Shown here piece after piece: positions 8,591 through 17,653 of a stretch of DNA of 37,443 nt; positions within the stretch are counted from its first letter, which is position 1, and every line of letters begins with the position of its first letter. The notes below the pieces were generated by a model. It did no database searches and was not told where the DNA came from. It saw nothing but the letters and a program-made list of their open reading frames with translations. Position numbers and translations under genes: made by a program. Where the stretch lies: positions 1 to 37,443 of the forward strand of contig JAEYSJ010000233.1 in the NCBI GenBank assembly GCA_023434855.1. Direction: 5' to 3'. The DNA is from Bacillota bacterium (GTDB lineage: Bacteria > Bacillota_C > Negativicutes > JAEYSJ01).

Positions 8591-8623
8591 CCGGTAAATA
8601 ATTTATAAGGATAGGGTGAGAAG

Positions 8624-9739
8624 ATGATACAGGTTAACAAAAAGAACTTATACTATGGTTTAATCGGCGGTGTATTAGTAGTTAGCATAATCGTTGGGGG
8701 CGTGCTCTGGAAGAAACATCATCATTCGCAGGCAGTTCTCAAAGAAATTCCGGTGGTACGTACCGCCGTCGTAGGCGCAACAGGAGTATCCCAGGGGTAT
8801 ACCTACTCCGGCGAAGTGCGCGGACGCTATGAAAGTCAGCTCGCTTTTCAGGTAAACGGGAAAATTGTAAAAAGAAACGTACAACTGGGTAGTGCCGTAA
8901 ATGCCGGCGATGTCCTCATGCAAATCGATGCCAAGGATGTCGTGCAAACGGTAAATAATTATTCCGCACAGGTATATTCGGCGGAATCGCAACTACAGCT
9001 AGCGGCGAGCAACCTCAAACGTTTCCGTGAATTGTTAGAAGGCGGTGCTATCAGTCAATCCCAATATGACCAGTATGCTAATGCCTATAATGTGGCCGCT
9101 GCCGGAGTACGGCAGACCCAGGCTCAATATACGCAAGGCGCTAATCAACTGGATTACACCCTGTTAACGGCCGATAAACCGGGCGTTGTGTCAGGGCTGT
9201 CTGCCGAAATAGGTCAGGTAGTCAGCGCAGGGCAGGTTATCGTTACTGTCGTACAGGATGACGAAAGGGAAGTAGAAATCAGTGTGCCTGAAAACCGTAT
9301 CGAAGAACTGCGCAAAGCGGAAAGAATGCAAGTTTCCTTTTGGGCGTTACCCAATGCAACAGTCGATGGCAAGGTAAGAGAAATTTCCCCTATGGCCGAC
9401 CAAACGACCCGAACATTTAAAGTGCGAATTAGTTTAATCAATCCGCCGCCGGAAATGCGCCTGGGCATGACGGCTACCGTATCCTTAGCTGACGGCGCAT
9501 CGCAGCCGACTATCTATATCCCAATATCGGCTGTTTATCAAACTGGAAATACTACTCCCGCCGTTTGGGTAGTAGCAGATGGAATAGTTACTTTGCGTTC
9601 CATTCAGACCGGCAATTACGGAAAGAACGATACGGTACAAATCGTTGGCGGATTACGCCAGGGAGATCGAATCGTCACCGCCGGCGTACATAAACTTACC
9701 GAAGGACAACAAGTGAGCATCGGTGGTGATTCATTATGA
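8624..9739 (+). CDS. RND efflux periplasmic adaptor (membrane fusion protein)
   Basis: This 371-residue protein links an inner-membrane RND pump to an outer-membrane channel. A signal anchor (residues about 10-27, GLIGGVLVVSIIVGGVLW) lacks a lipobox Cys, so it is an anchored rather than lipidated adaptor. The barrel-sandwich (lipoyl-like) half-motif LAFQVNGKIVKRNVQLGSAV is followed by a coiled-coil hairpin (about residues 100-170) and the second half KPGVVSGLSAEIGQVVSAGQ, then a beta-barrel and membrane-proximal domain. It resembles AcrA/MexA-family members of the HlyD superfamily. It overlaps the pump gene by 4 nt (ATGA). Confidence 0.94.
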   Translation: MIQVNKKNLYYGLIGGVLVVSIIVGGVLWKKHHHSQAVLKEIPVVRTAVVGATGVSQGYTYSGEVRGRYESQLAFQVNGKIVKRNVQLGSAVNAGDVLMQIDAKDVVQTVNNYSAQVYSAESQLQLAASNLKRFRELLEGGAISQSQYDQYANAYNVAAAGVRQTQAQYTQGANQLDYTLLTADKPGVVSGLSAEIGQVVSAGQVIVTVVQDDEREVEISVPENRIEELRKAERMQVSFWALPNATVDGKVREISPMADQTTRTFKVRISLINPPPEMRLGMTATVSLADGASQPTIYIPISAVYQTGNTTPAVWVVADGIVTLRSIQTGNYGKNDTVQIVGGLRQGDRIVTAGVHKLTEGQQVSIGGDSL

Positions 9740-12700
9740 AGAGTTTCAATCTGACCGAATGGTCCCTCAATCATAAGCAATTTATCTATTTCTTTATTGC
9801 TCTCTTCTTTATAGCCGGTGTTGTCTCGTATAAAAATTTGGGCCGCATGGAAGACCCTGATTTTACCATCAAGCAAATGATTGTCACCGCTGCCTGGCCG
9901 GGAGCGACAGCCAGGCAAATGCAGGAACAGGTTGCCGATAAAATCGAGAAGAAACTGCAGGACCTGCCGGGCCTTGATTATTTAAAAAGCTATTCCACTC
10001 CGGGAGCTACGGTTATTTACGTTATTTTAAAAGACTCTGTTCCGCAAAAAGAAGTTCGCGGTAAATGGCTGGAAGTACGGAATATGGTCAACGACATAAC
10101 CGGCACTCTGCCTACCGGGGTTACACCCCCACAGTTCAATGACCGGTTTGATGAAGTGTATGGTGTGGTATTTGCTCTGACCGGTGATGGTTATACCTAT
10201 GAGGATATGCGGGAAAGGGCAGAAAAAATCCGGCGGATTTTACTTGGGGTTCCCAGTGTAAAAAGAGTGAACCTACTTGGTGTGCAAACAGAAAAAATTT
10301 ATATTGAAATAGAAAATAGCAAATTAGCCAAACTGGGAATTGACCCTAATCTGATCGCAACCACTCTGCAGGCGCAAAATGCCATGTCTGCATCCGGCAT
10401 GCTGGAGACGACAACAGATAATATCTATTTACGTATTAGCGGAATGTTTGAAAGCCTGGAAGATATTCAGAACACTCCTATTCAGGCGAATGGACGCGCT
10501 TTCCGCTTAGGTGATATTGCTAAAATTACCCGTTCCTATAATGAGCCCTCCGATCCCAAGTTTTATTATAATGGGGAACCTGGCATCGGCATTTCCCTGG
10601 CTATGGAACCAGGCGGCAATGTGCTTGTCTTAGGGGAAAATATAGAAAAGACGATCGAACAGGTAAAAAAAGAACTTCCCGCCGGGCTGGAAATTCACCA
10701 GACTGTGAATCAGCCCAAAGTAGTAGAAAACTCAATTGATGAATTTGTAGAATCGCTGGTCGAAGCTATTGTAATTGTCCTTATTGTAAGTTTCATCAGT
10801 CTGGGCATGCGTTCCGGCGTCATAGTGGCTTTATGCATTCCGCTTGTCATCGCGGCTGTATTCACCTTTATGAAGCTGTTTGGCATTGATTTACAAAGAA
10901 TATCTTTGGGAGCTCTCATTATCGCACTGGGACTGCTAGTTGATGACGCAATTATTACCATTGAAACAATGGTCGTTAAGCTGGAGCAAGGCTGGAGCCG
11001 CTATAATGCAGCGTGTTTTGCCTATAGCTCCACTGCGTATCCCCGCTTAACCGGCGAACTGGTAACCTGCGCCGGCTTCATCCCGGTAGGCTTTGCCGTC
11101 GGGAGTGCTTCGGAATACTGTGTCACCATTTTTACTGTTGTAACCATCGCACTACTTGCTTCCTGGCTTGTGGCCGGAACAGCCACCCCGCTGTTAGGGT
11201 ATTTGTTTATCAAAATTAAACCGAAAGGTGACGGTGAAGCGGAACATGATCCTTATAATACTAACTTTTATCAAAGGTTCAGAAAAATTTTAGTCTGGTG
11301 TCTGACCCATAAAAAGACAGTATTGGTTGCTACTTTAGCTGTTTTTATCGCGGCAATAGGCTTATTGGGGTTGGTAAAACAACAATTCTTTCCCGCTTCC
11401 ACCCGTCCGGAACTAATTATTCAACTGGAGCTGCCGGAGGGTTCTTCCATTAAGAATACGGATGCTGTTGCCCGCCAGTTTGCGCAAAAATTAAAGGGCG
11501 ATCCGCAAATTGCTTATTATACATATCATGTGGGGGAAGGAGCTCCCCGTTTTGTTTTAAGTTTTGACCCTACGGCTAACAAACCGAATTTTTCCGAATT
11601 TATTATTGTGGCCAGAGATGCAAAAGCCCGTGACGAACTACAGACTAAATATCGCGAGCTATTGATCAACGAATTTTCCAGCGTGCAATTTCACACCAAG
11701 GTAATCAATAATGGACCATCATCCGACTATCCGGTTATGCTGCGTGTAAAAGGATACGATGTTGATAAGGTGCGGGACATTGCCGAACAAGCACAGACTG
11801 TTATGGCCGCCAATCCTTATACCAGAAATGTAAACTTAAAATGGAGCGAAAAAAGTAAAATTATGCACTTATCCATAGATCAGGATAAAGTCCGTAAACT
11901 GGGTATTACATCGCAGGCGCTGGCAACTGCGCTGCAGATGCAGCAGTCAGGAGCAGACATTACTCAGTTTAGGGAAAACGACAAAACGGTCAACATGGTT
12001 CTCCGCTTCGATGCTCAGGACAGAAATAACCCTGCTTACATGAAAGATTTCAATATTCCGGTGGGCAATGGAAACTATGTCCCGTTAGATCAGATTGCCA
12101 AAATTAGTTTCGAGACTGAGGATGGTCTGATTTACCGGCGTGATTTGAAACCGATGATCTGGATACAGGCGGAATTAAATTCCGGAGACGTAACCGGTGA
12201 CGATGTGGCTGAGCAAGTATATAACAACCTGGCTGAACTGCGCGCAAATCTACCGTTTGGTTATAGTATCGAGTATGACGGTCCAAAAGAAGATAGTATC
12301 AAAGCCGTAAGCTTTATAATGCAACCGGTACCTGCCATGATCATTGCGATTATGATCCTCTTAATGATACAACTGCAAAATATCCCCAAAATGATTTTGA
12401 CCTTGCTTACAGCTCCTCTGGGCATTATCGGTGTAGCTGTCGGACTGGTTCTTACTAACAGTCCTATGGGTTTTGTCGTACAACTGGGTATTCTGGCCTT
12501 ATCAGGGATCATTATGCGTAATACTGTTATATTAATGGACCAAATCGAGCAATTGCTTGAAGCCGGCGAAACCCTCTGGGACGCCATTATCAATGCCACA
12601 GTCATCCGGCTGCGTCCCATCCTCCTGACAGCAGCCGCTGCGATTTTAGGGATGATTCCTTTGGTCTCAAGCATCTTCTGGGGCCCGATGGCTGTCGCCA

Positions 12701-12837
12701 TTGCGGCTGGCTTAATGGGTGCTACCGTCTTAACCCTTGTAGTATTACCAGTCATGTATGCCGCCTGGTATAAAGCGCAGTCTGGTGTTGATATGCAAAG
12801 TTCTTTAAAACCCAACACTAACAATCGTTCTCTTTGA
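9736..12837 (+). CDS. RND efflux pump, AcrB/HAE family
   Basis: A 1033-residue inner-membrane proton-driven exporter. It has the RND plan: a transmembrane helix at residues 12-30, a large periplasmic porter domain, TM helices 2-6 from about 335 to 490, a TM near 525-545, a second periplasmic domain, and TM helices 8-12 from about 860 to 1015. The TM4 proton-relay pair is visible in GLLVDDAIITIETMV. The N-terminal FNLTEWSLNHKQFIYFFI and GRMEDPDF segments resemble the HAE1/acriflavine-resistance subgroup found in diderm Firmicutes rather than heavy-metal CusA pumps. Substrates cannot be read from sequence. Translation is coupled to the adaptor. The upstream TetR is the likely regulator. Confidence 0.96.
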   Translation: MKSFNLTEWSLNHKQFIYFFIALFFIAGVVSYKNLGRMEDPDFTIKQMIVTAAWPGATARQMQEQVADKIEKKLQDLPGLDYLKSYSTPGATVIYVILKDSVPQKEVRGKWLEVRNMVNDITGTLPTGVTPPQFNDRFDEVYGVVFALTGDGYTYEDMRERAEKIRRILLGVPSVKRVNLLGVQTEKIYIEIENSKLAKLGIDPNLIATTLQAQNAMSASGMLETTTDNIYLRISGMFESLEDIQNTPIQANGRAFRLGDIAKITRSYNEPSDPKFYYNGEPGIGISLAMEPGGNVLVLGENIEKTIEQVKKELPAGLEIHQTVNQPKVVENSIDEFVESLVEAIVIVLIVSFISLGMRSGVIVALCIPLVIAAVFTFMKLFGIDLQRISLGALIIALGLLVDDAIITIETMVVKLEQGWSRYNAACFAYSSTAYPRLTGELVTCAGFIPVGFAVGSASEYCVTIFTVVTIALLASWLVAGTATPLLGYLFIKIKPKGDGEAEHDPYNTNFYQRFRKILVWCLTHKKTVLVATLAVFIAAIGLLGLVKQQFFPASTRPELIIQLELPEGSSIKNTDAVARQFAQKLKGDPQIAYYTYHVGEGAPRFVLSFDPTANKPNFSEFIIVARDAKARDELQTKYRELLINEFSSVQFHTKVINNGPSSDYPVMLRVKGYDVDKVRDIAEQAQTVMAANPYTRNVNLKWSEKSKIMHLSIDQDKVRKLGITSQALATALQMQQSGADITQFRENDKTVNMVLRFDAQDRNNPAYMKDFNIPVGNGNYVPLDQIAKISFETEDGLIYRRDLKPMIWIQAELNSGDVTGDDVAEQVYNNLAELRANLPFGYSIEYDGPKEDSIKAVSFIMQPVPAMIIAIMILLMIQLQNIPKMILTLLTAPLGIIGVAVGLVLTNSPMGFVVQLGILALSGIIMRNTVILMDQIEQLLEAGETLWDAIINATVIRLRPILLTAAAAILGMIPLVSSIFWGPMAVAIAAGLMGATVLTLVVLPVMYAAWYKAQSGVDMQSSLKPNTNNRSL

Positions 12838-12880
12838 TAGAGTGTGTTTCAAAAATAGTAAAATTGAGGAGTTGGTCAGT

Positions 12881-13324
12881 ATGGAAATTTTGTACAAGAA
12901 AATTTTAGTACCGGTTGATGGTTCTAAAAATTCATTTAAGGCATTGTCACATGCAGTTATGTTAGCCCAAAGCTTTAATGCCGAAATTTTAATTCTTTAT
13001 GTATCTGTTCTATCACAGCAAGTACCCTTATATGACCAAGTTAAAGGAGCCAAAATTCCGGCAAACGCATCTACAGATCCTGTAAACTTTGCCAAAACAA
13101 TTCTTGCAGAGGCTATCAAACATGTTCCGGAAGACATTGAAGTAAAAACCCACAATGAACTTGGTGAGCCACGTACTGCTATTACCGACTTTGCCGCACA
13201 AAACGACTATGATATCATCGTCATCGGTAGCAGGGGGCTAGGGGCTATTTCCGGGTTACTGCTGGGAAGTGTCAGCACTTACGTCGTCCATCATTCCCTG
13301 TGTCCTGTTTTGGTTGTTAAATAG
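12881..13324 (+). CDS. Universal stress protein (UspA family)
   Basis: A 147-residue single Usp domain. It starts YKKILVPVDGSKNSFKALSHA and ends with the ATP-binding pattern GSRGLGAISGLLLGSVSTYVVHHSLCPVLVVK, i.e. G-2x-G-9x-G-S/T, so it is of the ATP-binding class. The ATG at 12881 was chosen because a gaggag site lies about 10 nt upstream; an earlier in-frame GTG at 12842 would add 13 atypical residues. It lies 43 nt after the pump gene and before the outer-membrane channel, so it looks co-transcribed with the efflux operon, which is an unusual place for a Usp gene. Confidence 0.93.
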   Translation: MEILYKKILVPVDGSKNSFKALSHAVMLAQSFNAEILILYVSVLSQQVPLYDQVKGAKIPANASTDPVNFAKTILAEAIKHVPEDIEVKTHNELGEPRTAITDFAAQNDYDIIVIGSRGLGAISGLLLGSVSTYVVHHSLCPVLVVK

Positions 13325-13386
13325 TCTTTTGCGCAAAGAAGTATTAACTATCTTTAACAAAAAATAGTCGAAATGAGGAAACAACA

Positions 13387-14688
13387 GTGAAATCACGATT
13401 TAATTATTGTAAAACAGTCTTTTTACCGGTTATGGCTTTCTTTATATCTTGCCAAACTGCATTAGCAATGCCGGTGGAACTATCTCTTGATAATAGTATT
13501 GCTCTGACCTATAAGAATAATCCGATGTTACAAATTGTAGAAGCACGCAAAGAACAAGCCGTTTGGGCATTGAGAGAGGCTCAGACCGGGAAAGACGTAT
13601 CCATTGATTATACTCATACGGATATGCGCTCAAATTCTCCGCCCTCATGGGTACCCTCCCTGGCCGCCGTCTCTCCTTATAACTATTTTAGCAACCAAAT
13701 AACTGCCAGCATTCCACTCTATACGGGTGGTAAGGTTGAAAACGCCATTGAACAAGCTAAACTAAGTCTCAAGGTATCCCAGCTTGAAATTGCGGCTACC
13801 AAACAACAGCTTAAGTTAGAGACTAGTATGGGTTATTATAATGTGCTGCAAAACCAGACCCTATTAGAAATTGCCAAACAAACTGTAAATGATTTTAGCG
13901 CTCACTTAAATCGTGTTCGGCAAATGTACGATACCGGTGTAGTACCATGGCATGACGTACTGCAGACCAAGGTGCGGTTAGCGAATGCAGAAAATAATTT
14001 AGTAAAAGCGCAAAACGATTATGATTTAGCTATCTATAGCTTGAATAAAACGATGGGATTACCTTTACGCAGTGAAATTGCGCTTACAGAACCGCTAAAA
14101 TATCAAGAATACACGTTTACTCTTGACGATGTTACTGCTTATGGATTGGCGCATCGCCCGGAAATGGCGGAGTGGCAGGCACATGTCAAAATTGAAGAAG
14201 CTCAAATCAGGATCGCCCAAAGCGGGCAACGTCCCAAGGTTATGCTAACAGGGACAATGGCCTGGGATGATGATAACTTTGCAGGCACAGATAACAGAGA
14301 CTGGACGGCTATGTTAGTTACACAATTTAACTTATTTGATTCTGGTAATACCAAAGCCAAAATCAAGCAAGCACAATCAGGTGAGTTAGCTGCACGGAAA
14401 CAGGCACAACAAACACAGGATAACATTTCCTTGGAGATCAGCGATGCTTATCTGAGTATGAAGGAAGCAGAAAAACGGATAGGTACCAACAAGGTAGCCG
14501 TGGAAGAAGCTAGCGTGAATTTTGATATTGCGCAACGAGCCTATAGTGCTGGGGTGGGTACTAATTTGGATGTTATGGATGCCGAATTAGCTTTGAATCA
14601 GGCAAAAACCAATTATACTAACTCATTGTTTGACTATAATATAAGTAAAGCTCGACTGGACAAAGCGATAGGCATGAAAGTAGAATGA
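13387..14688 (+). CDS. TolC-like outer-membrane efflux protein
   Basis: This 433-residue protein is the outer-membrane channel for the adjacent RND pump. A signal peptide (residues 1 to about 27, ending ALAMP) precedes two OEP repeats with long alpha-helical hairpins, for example SLDNSIALTYKNNPML at the start of the first and DVTAYGLAHRPEMAEWQ at the start of the second. Length and repeat structure fit the TolC family. The start is a GTG at 13387 with a gagg site 8-9 nt upstream. An outer-membrane protein beside Firmicute-type genes is direct evidence of a diderm organism. A hairpin terminator follows at 14844. Confidence 0.93.
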   Translation: MKSRFNYCKTVFLPVMAFFISCQTALAMPVELSLDNSIALTYKNNPMLQIVEARKEQAVWALREAQTGKDVSIDYTHTDMRSNSPPSWVPSLAAVSPYNYFSNQITASIPLYTGGKVENAIEQAKLSLKVSQLEIAATKQQLKLETSMGYYNVLQNQTLLEIAKQTVNDFSAHLNRVRQMYDTGVVPWHDVLQTKVRLANAENNLVKAQNDYDLAIYSLNKTMGLPLRSEIALTEPLKYQEYTFTLDDVTAYGLAHRPEMAEWQAHVKIEEAQIRIAQSGQRPKVMLTGTMAWDDDNFAGTDNRDWTAMLVTQFNLFDSGNTKAKIKQAQSGELAARKQAQQTQDNISLEISDAYLSMKEAEKRIGTNKVAVEEASVNFDIAQRAYSAGVGTNLDVMDAELALNQAKTNYTNSLFDYNISKARLDKAIGMKVE

Positions 14689-14709
14689 ATCTAAGGATTG
14701 AGGGAGAAT

Positions 14710-14802
14710 ATGCATTGGTGGCAGTCACACTGCTGTTTCCATGGGCATAATAATTACAGTTTCCGAAACTACAGCTGTCCTTTGTTATTTATTCTTAGTT
14801 AA
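14710..14802 (+). CDS. Possible 30-residue Cys/His-rich small protein
   Basis: An ATG at 14710 preceded by a gaggga site (14700-14705) opens a 30-codon frame. The peptide starts MHWWQSHCCFHGHNNYSF and contains four His, three Cys and two Trp, then a short hydrophobic end (LLFILS). Such composition could bind a metal. It lies 21 nt after the TolC-like gene and before that operon's terminator, so it would be transcribed. There is no homology evidence; it may be chance. Confidence 0.3.
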   Translation: MHWWQSHCCFHGHNNYSFRNYSCPLLFILS

Positions 14803-14843
14803 AGGAAAATTGTTCTGGGAATTTACTTTTTAGTACATGCAAG

Positions 14844-14880
14844 AAAAATAAGACTACCCAGTTGGCAGTCTTATTTTTTT
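14844..14880. terminator. Bidirectional terminator between the efflux operon and the flavoprotein gene
   Basis: Arms 14844-14855 and 14867-14878 (aaaaataagact) form a perfect 12-bp stem with an 11-nt loop, and T runs leave on both strands. It serves the + strand efflux operon and the - strand gene ending at 14894. Confidence 0.9.
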
Positions 14881-14893
14881 TTAACTATTTTTA

Positions 14894-15289
14894 TTAAAGA
14901 GTAACAGTTGTATCATTACCAGTCAATGAACAAAAATTTGCAATAGCATTATCAAGATAGAAGATTTCAAAAATATTATCTTCTACAGAATACATTTTTT
15001 TTAACATTGGCATTATGTCAAGTGCCTGAGCTTTAGCTTCTTTCGTAGTGCAGAATACAGCTTTACCGCTTAGGCGCAGCCATCTTAAATCTTTTGATGC
15101 CGCACAAATTTCAATATTTGGATTTGTCGTTAGTTGTGCATAAAACGGTTTTTGATTACTTGTGGCAAAACAGAGTTTGCCTTTGTACTCCATTACAAAA
15201 CTAAATGGACGAACTTTTGGCTTATCACCATCAACCGTAGAAACAAAAAATATTTGGGAGTCCTGAAGAAACTTTAAAACGTCATTCAT
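14894..15289 (-). CDS. Pyridoxamine 5'-phosphate oxidase-like flavin-binding protein
   Basis: This 131-residue protein has the split-barrel fold pattern of the PNPOx-like family: FLQDSQIFFVSTVDGDKPKVRPF, then GKLCFATSNQKPFYAQLTTNPNIEI, then LRLSGKAVF. Such small members bind FMN (or F420 in other phyla) and act as oxidoreductases of unknown substrate; residues RPF and the ATSNQK loop lie where the flavin phosphate binds. It is too short to be the true vitamin B6 enzyme PdxH. It is divergently transcribed from an HxlR regulator with overlapping promoters, so it is probably its target and may respond to redox or electrophile stress. A ggaggt site lies 7 nt before the ATG. Confidence 0.9.
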   Translation of the reverse strand: MNDVLKFLQDSQIFFVSTVDGDKPKVRPFSFVMEYKGKLCFATSNQKPFYAQLTTNPNIEICAASKDLRWLRLSGKAVFCTTKEAKAQALDIMPMLKKMYSVEDNIFEIFYLDNAIANFCSLTGNDTTVTL

Positions 15290-15302
15290 TGTGATACCTC
15301 CA

Positions 15303-15356
15303 TTGCAGGTTATTTTATTTATAGTATAATTATAAGTGTTGATAAGAAAATAACAA
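15303..15356. promoter_or_regulatory. Overlapping divergent promoters for the flavoprotein gene and hxlR
   Basis: On the + strand TTGCAG (15303-15308) and TATAAT (15325-15330) are 16 nt apart and point to hxlR. On the - strand TTGTTA (15356-15351) and TATAAT (15334-15329) are also 16 nt apart and point to the flavoprotein gene. The two -10 boxes overlap in an AT-rich near-palindrome (ttatagtataattataa), so only one polymerase can bind at a time and one regulator site would control both. Confidence 0.6.
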
Positions 15357-15412
15357 GTATGCAGTTTTTTATTACTAAGGAAGATATTTATGAGTATTGG
15401 AGGTTAGAATGC

Positions 15413-15754
15413 ATGAAAGATATAGCTGTTTTTTCAACAGAAAGATGCCCTGTAGGATACGCGCTAAAGGCTATAGAAGGCAAATGGAAATTGCCGATAA
15501 TTTGGATCCTCTGTAATAATGGAACACTTAGATATAACGAATTAAAAAAAAGCGTTACCGGAATAACCAATATGATGCTTACAAGTACACTTAAAGAACT
15601 TGAGGAAATTGGACTGGTTAATCGAGTGCAGTACAACGAAATCCCACCACATGTTGAGTATTCACTGACAGAGATTGGAGGGAAACTTTTGCCTGTACTT
15701 GATGAATTTGGAATTTGGGGCGAATTATTGATGAAACTAAACAAGAAACTTTGA
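15413..15754 (+). CDS. HxlR-family winged-helix regulator
   Basis: The 113-residue product has the HxlR signature: CPVGYALKAIEGKWKLPIIWIL, then LRYNELKKSVTGITNMMLTSTLKELEEIGLVNR and a wing with PPHVEYSLTEIGGKLLPVLDEFGIWG. The conserved Cys at residue 12 is the redox-sensing position used by several relatives (for example HypR and YodB types), so a thiol switch is plausible. The ATG at 15413 was chosen over 15359 because ggagg lies 9 nt upstream and family proteins begin here. It is divergent from the flavin-binding protein, its probable target. Confidence 0.94.
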   Translation: MKDIAVFSTERCPVGYALKAIEGKWKLPIIWILCNNGTLRYNELKKSVTGITNMMLTSTLKELEEIGLVNRVQYNEIPPHVEYSLTEIGGKLLPVLDEFGIWGELLMKLNKKL

Positions 15755-15961
15755 AGTCTGATAAATTTCTCTTCTGAAACTCAAAAGGATTATTGCCCAA
15801 AATATCAAAATATATAAACTGGTAATAAAATTTGCTGACTTTATCCTTATTACGCCGGATAAAACTGAAATGCAGCGGACGCATTTGATCAGCCTATCTT
15901 TAATTTTATATCGACCCATAATTAAGCTTTTCTAATGAATATTGATAAATAGGTGCTGGAG

Positions 15962-17653
15962 ATGACTTTAAATAAGCTGGATAGCAGAAATTTATTTAAT
16001 TGCTGGGGCGAGTTTCTATCGTCTGAATACGAAAGTAAATTTCAGGTTTACAAATGGCGATTAAACGCCCGACGGCTGCAATTTGTTTGTCTGTTAAGTG
16101 CTATAGGGTATCTAAGCGGAATAATAGTAGATTTCCTAGACAATAACATGATAATCACGCTGGAATTCTGGATCATGTCAAGTTTACGAGTTGTAGTTTT
16201 TTTTACAGGTATATTACTTACACTATTTGTTGCAACAAAAAAAACCTATTCTGATTTCACCTACTTGTTGGCCGGCTACATGATTATTTTTGGTATTGCC
16301 GAATCGATTAGTGTTGTTATTGATAATAGAATAGGTCTTATAAATGATGGAGTAGAATTTTTTGTAATCATTGTTCTGCTCTTTTACCTTTTTCTTCCCC
16401 CGCGTGTCATATCAGCGATAATCGGTGGCTCAGTTAGCTCGGTCATGTTTATCTGGGTATTAATTACCCAAAATACATTAAATGTGGCACATAATTTTAC
16501 GATTAGTGTGTTTTTGGTTCTTTTCAATTTGTTTGGGTATTTTTTTCTGGTAAATTACGGACGGATGCAAAGGAACGAGTTTCGGGTATTAGAGGAGGAG
16601 CGAGCCTTAAATGAGCAACTTCAGATTACCAAGAACGAGCTAGAGCAATACTATCGACTTTTCGCTGAAAATACTATTGATGTCATTTACCTCTATCGGT
16701 TAAGGTCGCCAACAGGGTTTCAATACGTAAGTCCATCGATAAGACAATTAGCAGGTTATGAGCCAGATCAGTTTACTGCCATTTGGCATGTCATGCGTAT
16801 TATTCATCCGGATGACCGGGATAATTTCAGGAGAATACTTAAAAAGACTCCTATGGACGATGGTGACGGATTTGCTCTCTTCCGGATATTAAATAAAAAC
16901 AATATTCCCGTTTGGGTTGAACACAGATATACTGTAGTTGAGCATCCTGACGGTAAAAACCTAGAAGGGATAATACGGAATGTTACCAAGAGAGTCCTTC
17001 TAGAACAGAATATTGCGAGATTGGACCGACTAAATATTGCCGGGCAGATGGCAGCAAGTTTAGCCCATGAAATACGTAATCCGATAACCACTGTGCAAGG
17101 GTATCTACAGTTTTTTCGCAATAAACAGTATTTTTCCCCTTATAAGGGACAAATGGACCTAATGATAAATGAACTCGAACGGACCAATAGCATAATTAGT
17201 GAATACTTAGCCCTCAGTAAAAATAAAAGTATTGAAGTGAAAAAATGTAATTTGAACGACATTGTCCTTTGTCTCTATCCATTAATACAGACGCAAGCTG
17301 TTGCCGCAAAAGTTGAGGTTTGTCTGCAATTGGGAGAAGTTCCTGAACTCTACCTTGATGATAAGGAAATAAAACAATTGGTACTTAATCTTACCCGTAA
17401 TGCTATTGAAGCTATGCCATCAGGCGGAATAGTGGGGATAAACACTGTCATTTGCGGTGATGAAACCATTTTGTCCTTCAAAGACCAAGGCAAGGGTATT
17501 GCTGATTACATTATGCAAAACTTGGGCAAGCCTTTTATTACTACTAAAGATTCCGGCACCGGATTAGGTATGGCCATTTGCTACCAAATTATCAGTCGGC
17601 ACCAGGCAAAGATAGACATATACAGGACCGGCAGGAACTACAATACAGATTAA
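15962..17653 (+). CDS. Membrane PAS-domain sensor histidine kinase, C-terminus frameshifted
   Basis: A 563-residue sensor kinase. Six hydrophobic segments cover residues about 42-60, 70-90, 101-120, 132-148, 150-170 and 181-198, followed by a short coiled coil (205-230), a PAS domain (about 232-345) and a HisKA domain with the phospho-acceptor His369 in SLAHEIRNP. The ATPase domain has the N box NLTRNAIEAMPSGG and the G box GTGLGMA. It resembles sporulation-type kinases (KinE/ResE-like). The last ten codons are atypical: reading +1 from 17622 gives TGPAGTTIQIKFRNS, the ending expected for this family, with a stop at 17667-17669. The gene therefore seems to carry a 1-nt indel near 17621. The ATG at 15962 has aggtg 6 nt upstream. 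No response regulator is adjacent. Confidence 0.88.
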   Translation: MTLNKLDSRNLFNCWGEFLSSEYESKFQVYKWRLNARRLQFVCLLSAIGYLSGIIVDFLDNNMIITLEFWIMSSLRVVVFFTGILLTLFVATKKTYSDFTYLLAGYMIIFGIAESISVVIDNRIGLINDGVEFFVIIVLLFYLFLPPRVISAIIGGSVSSVMFIWVLITQNTLNVAHNFTISVFLVLFNLFGYFFLVNYGRMQRNEFRVLEEERALNEQLQITKNELEQYYRLFAENTIDVIYLYRLRSPTGFQYVSPSIRQLAGYEPDQFTAIWHVMRIIHPDDRDNFRRILKKTPMDDGDGFALFRILNKNNIPVWVEHRYTVVEHPDGKNLEGIIRNVTKRVLLEQNIARLDRLNIAGQMAASLAHEIRNPITTVQGYLQFFRNKQYFSPYKGQMDLMINELERTNSIISEYLALSKNKSIEVKKCNLNDIVLCLYPLIQTQAVAAKVEVCLQLGEVPELYLDDKEIKQLVLNLTRNAIEAMPSGGIVGINTVICGDETILSFKDQGKGIADYIMQNLGKPFITTKDSGTGLGMAICYQIISRHQAKIDIYRTGRNYNTD

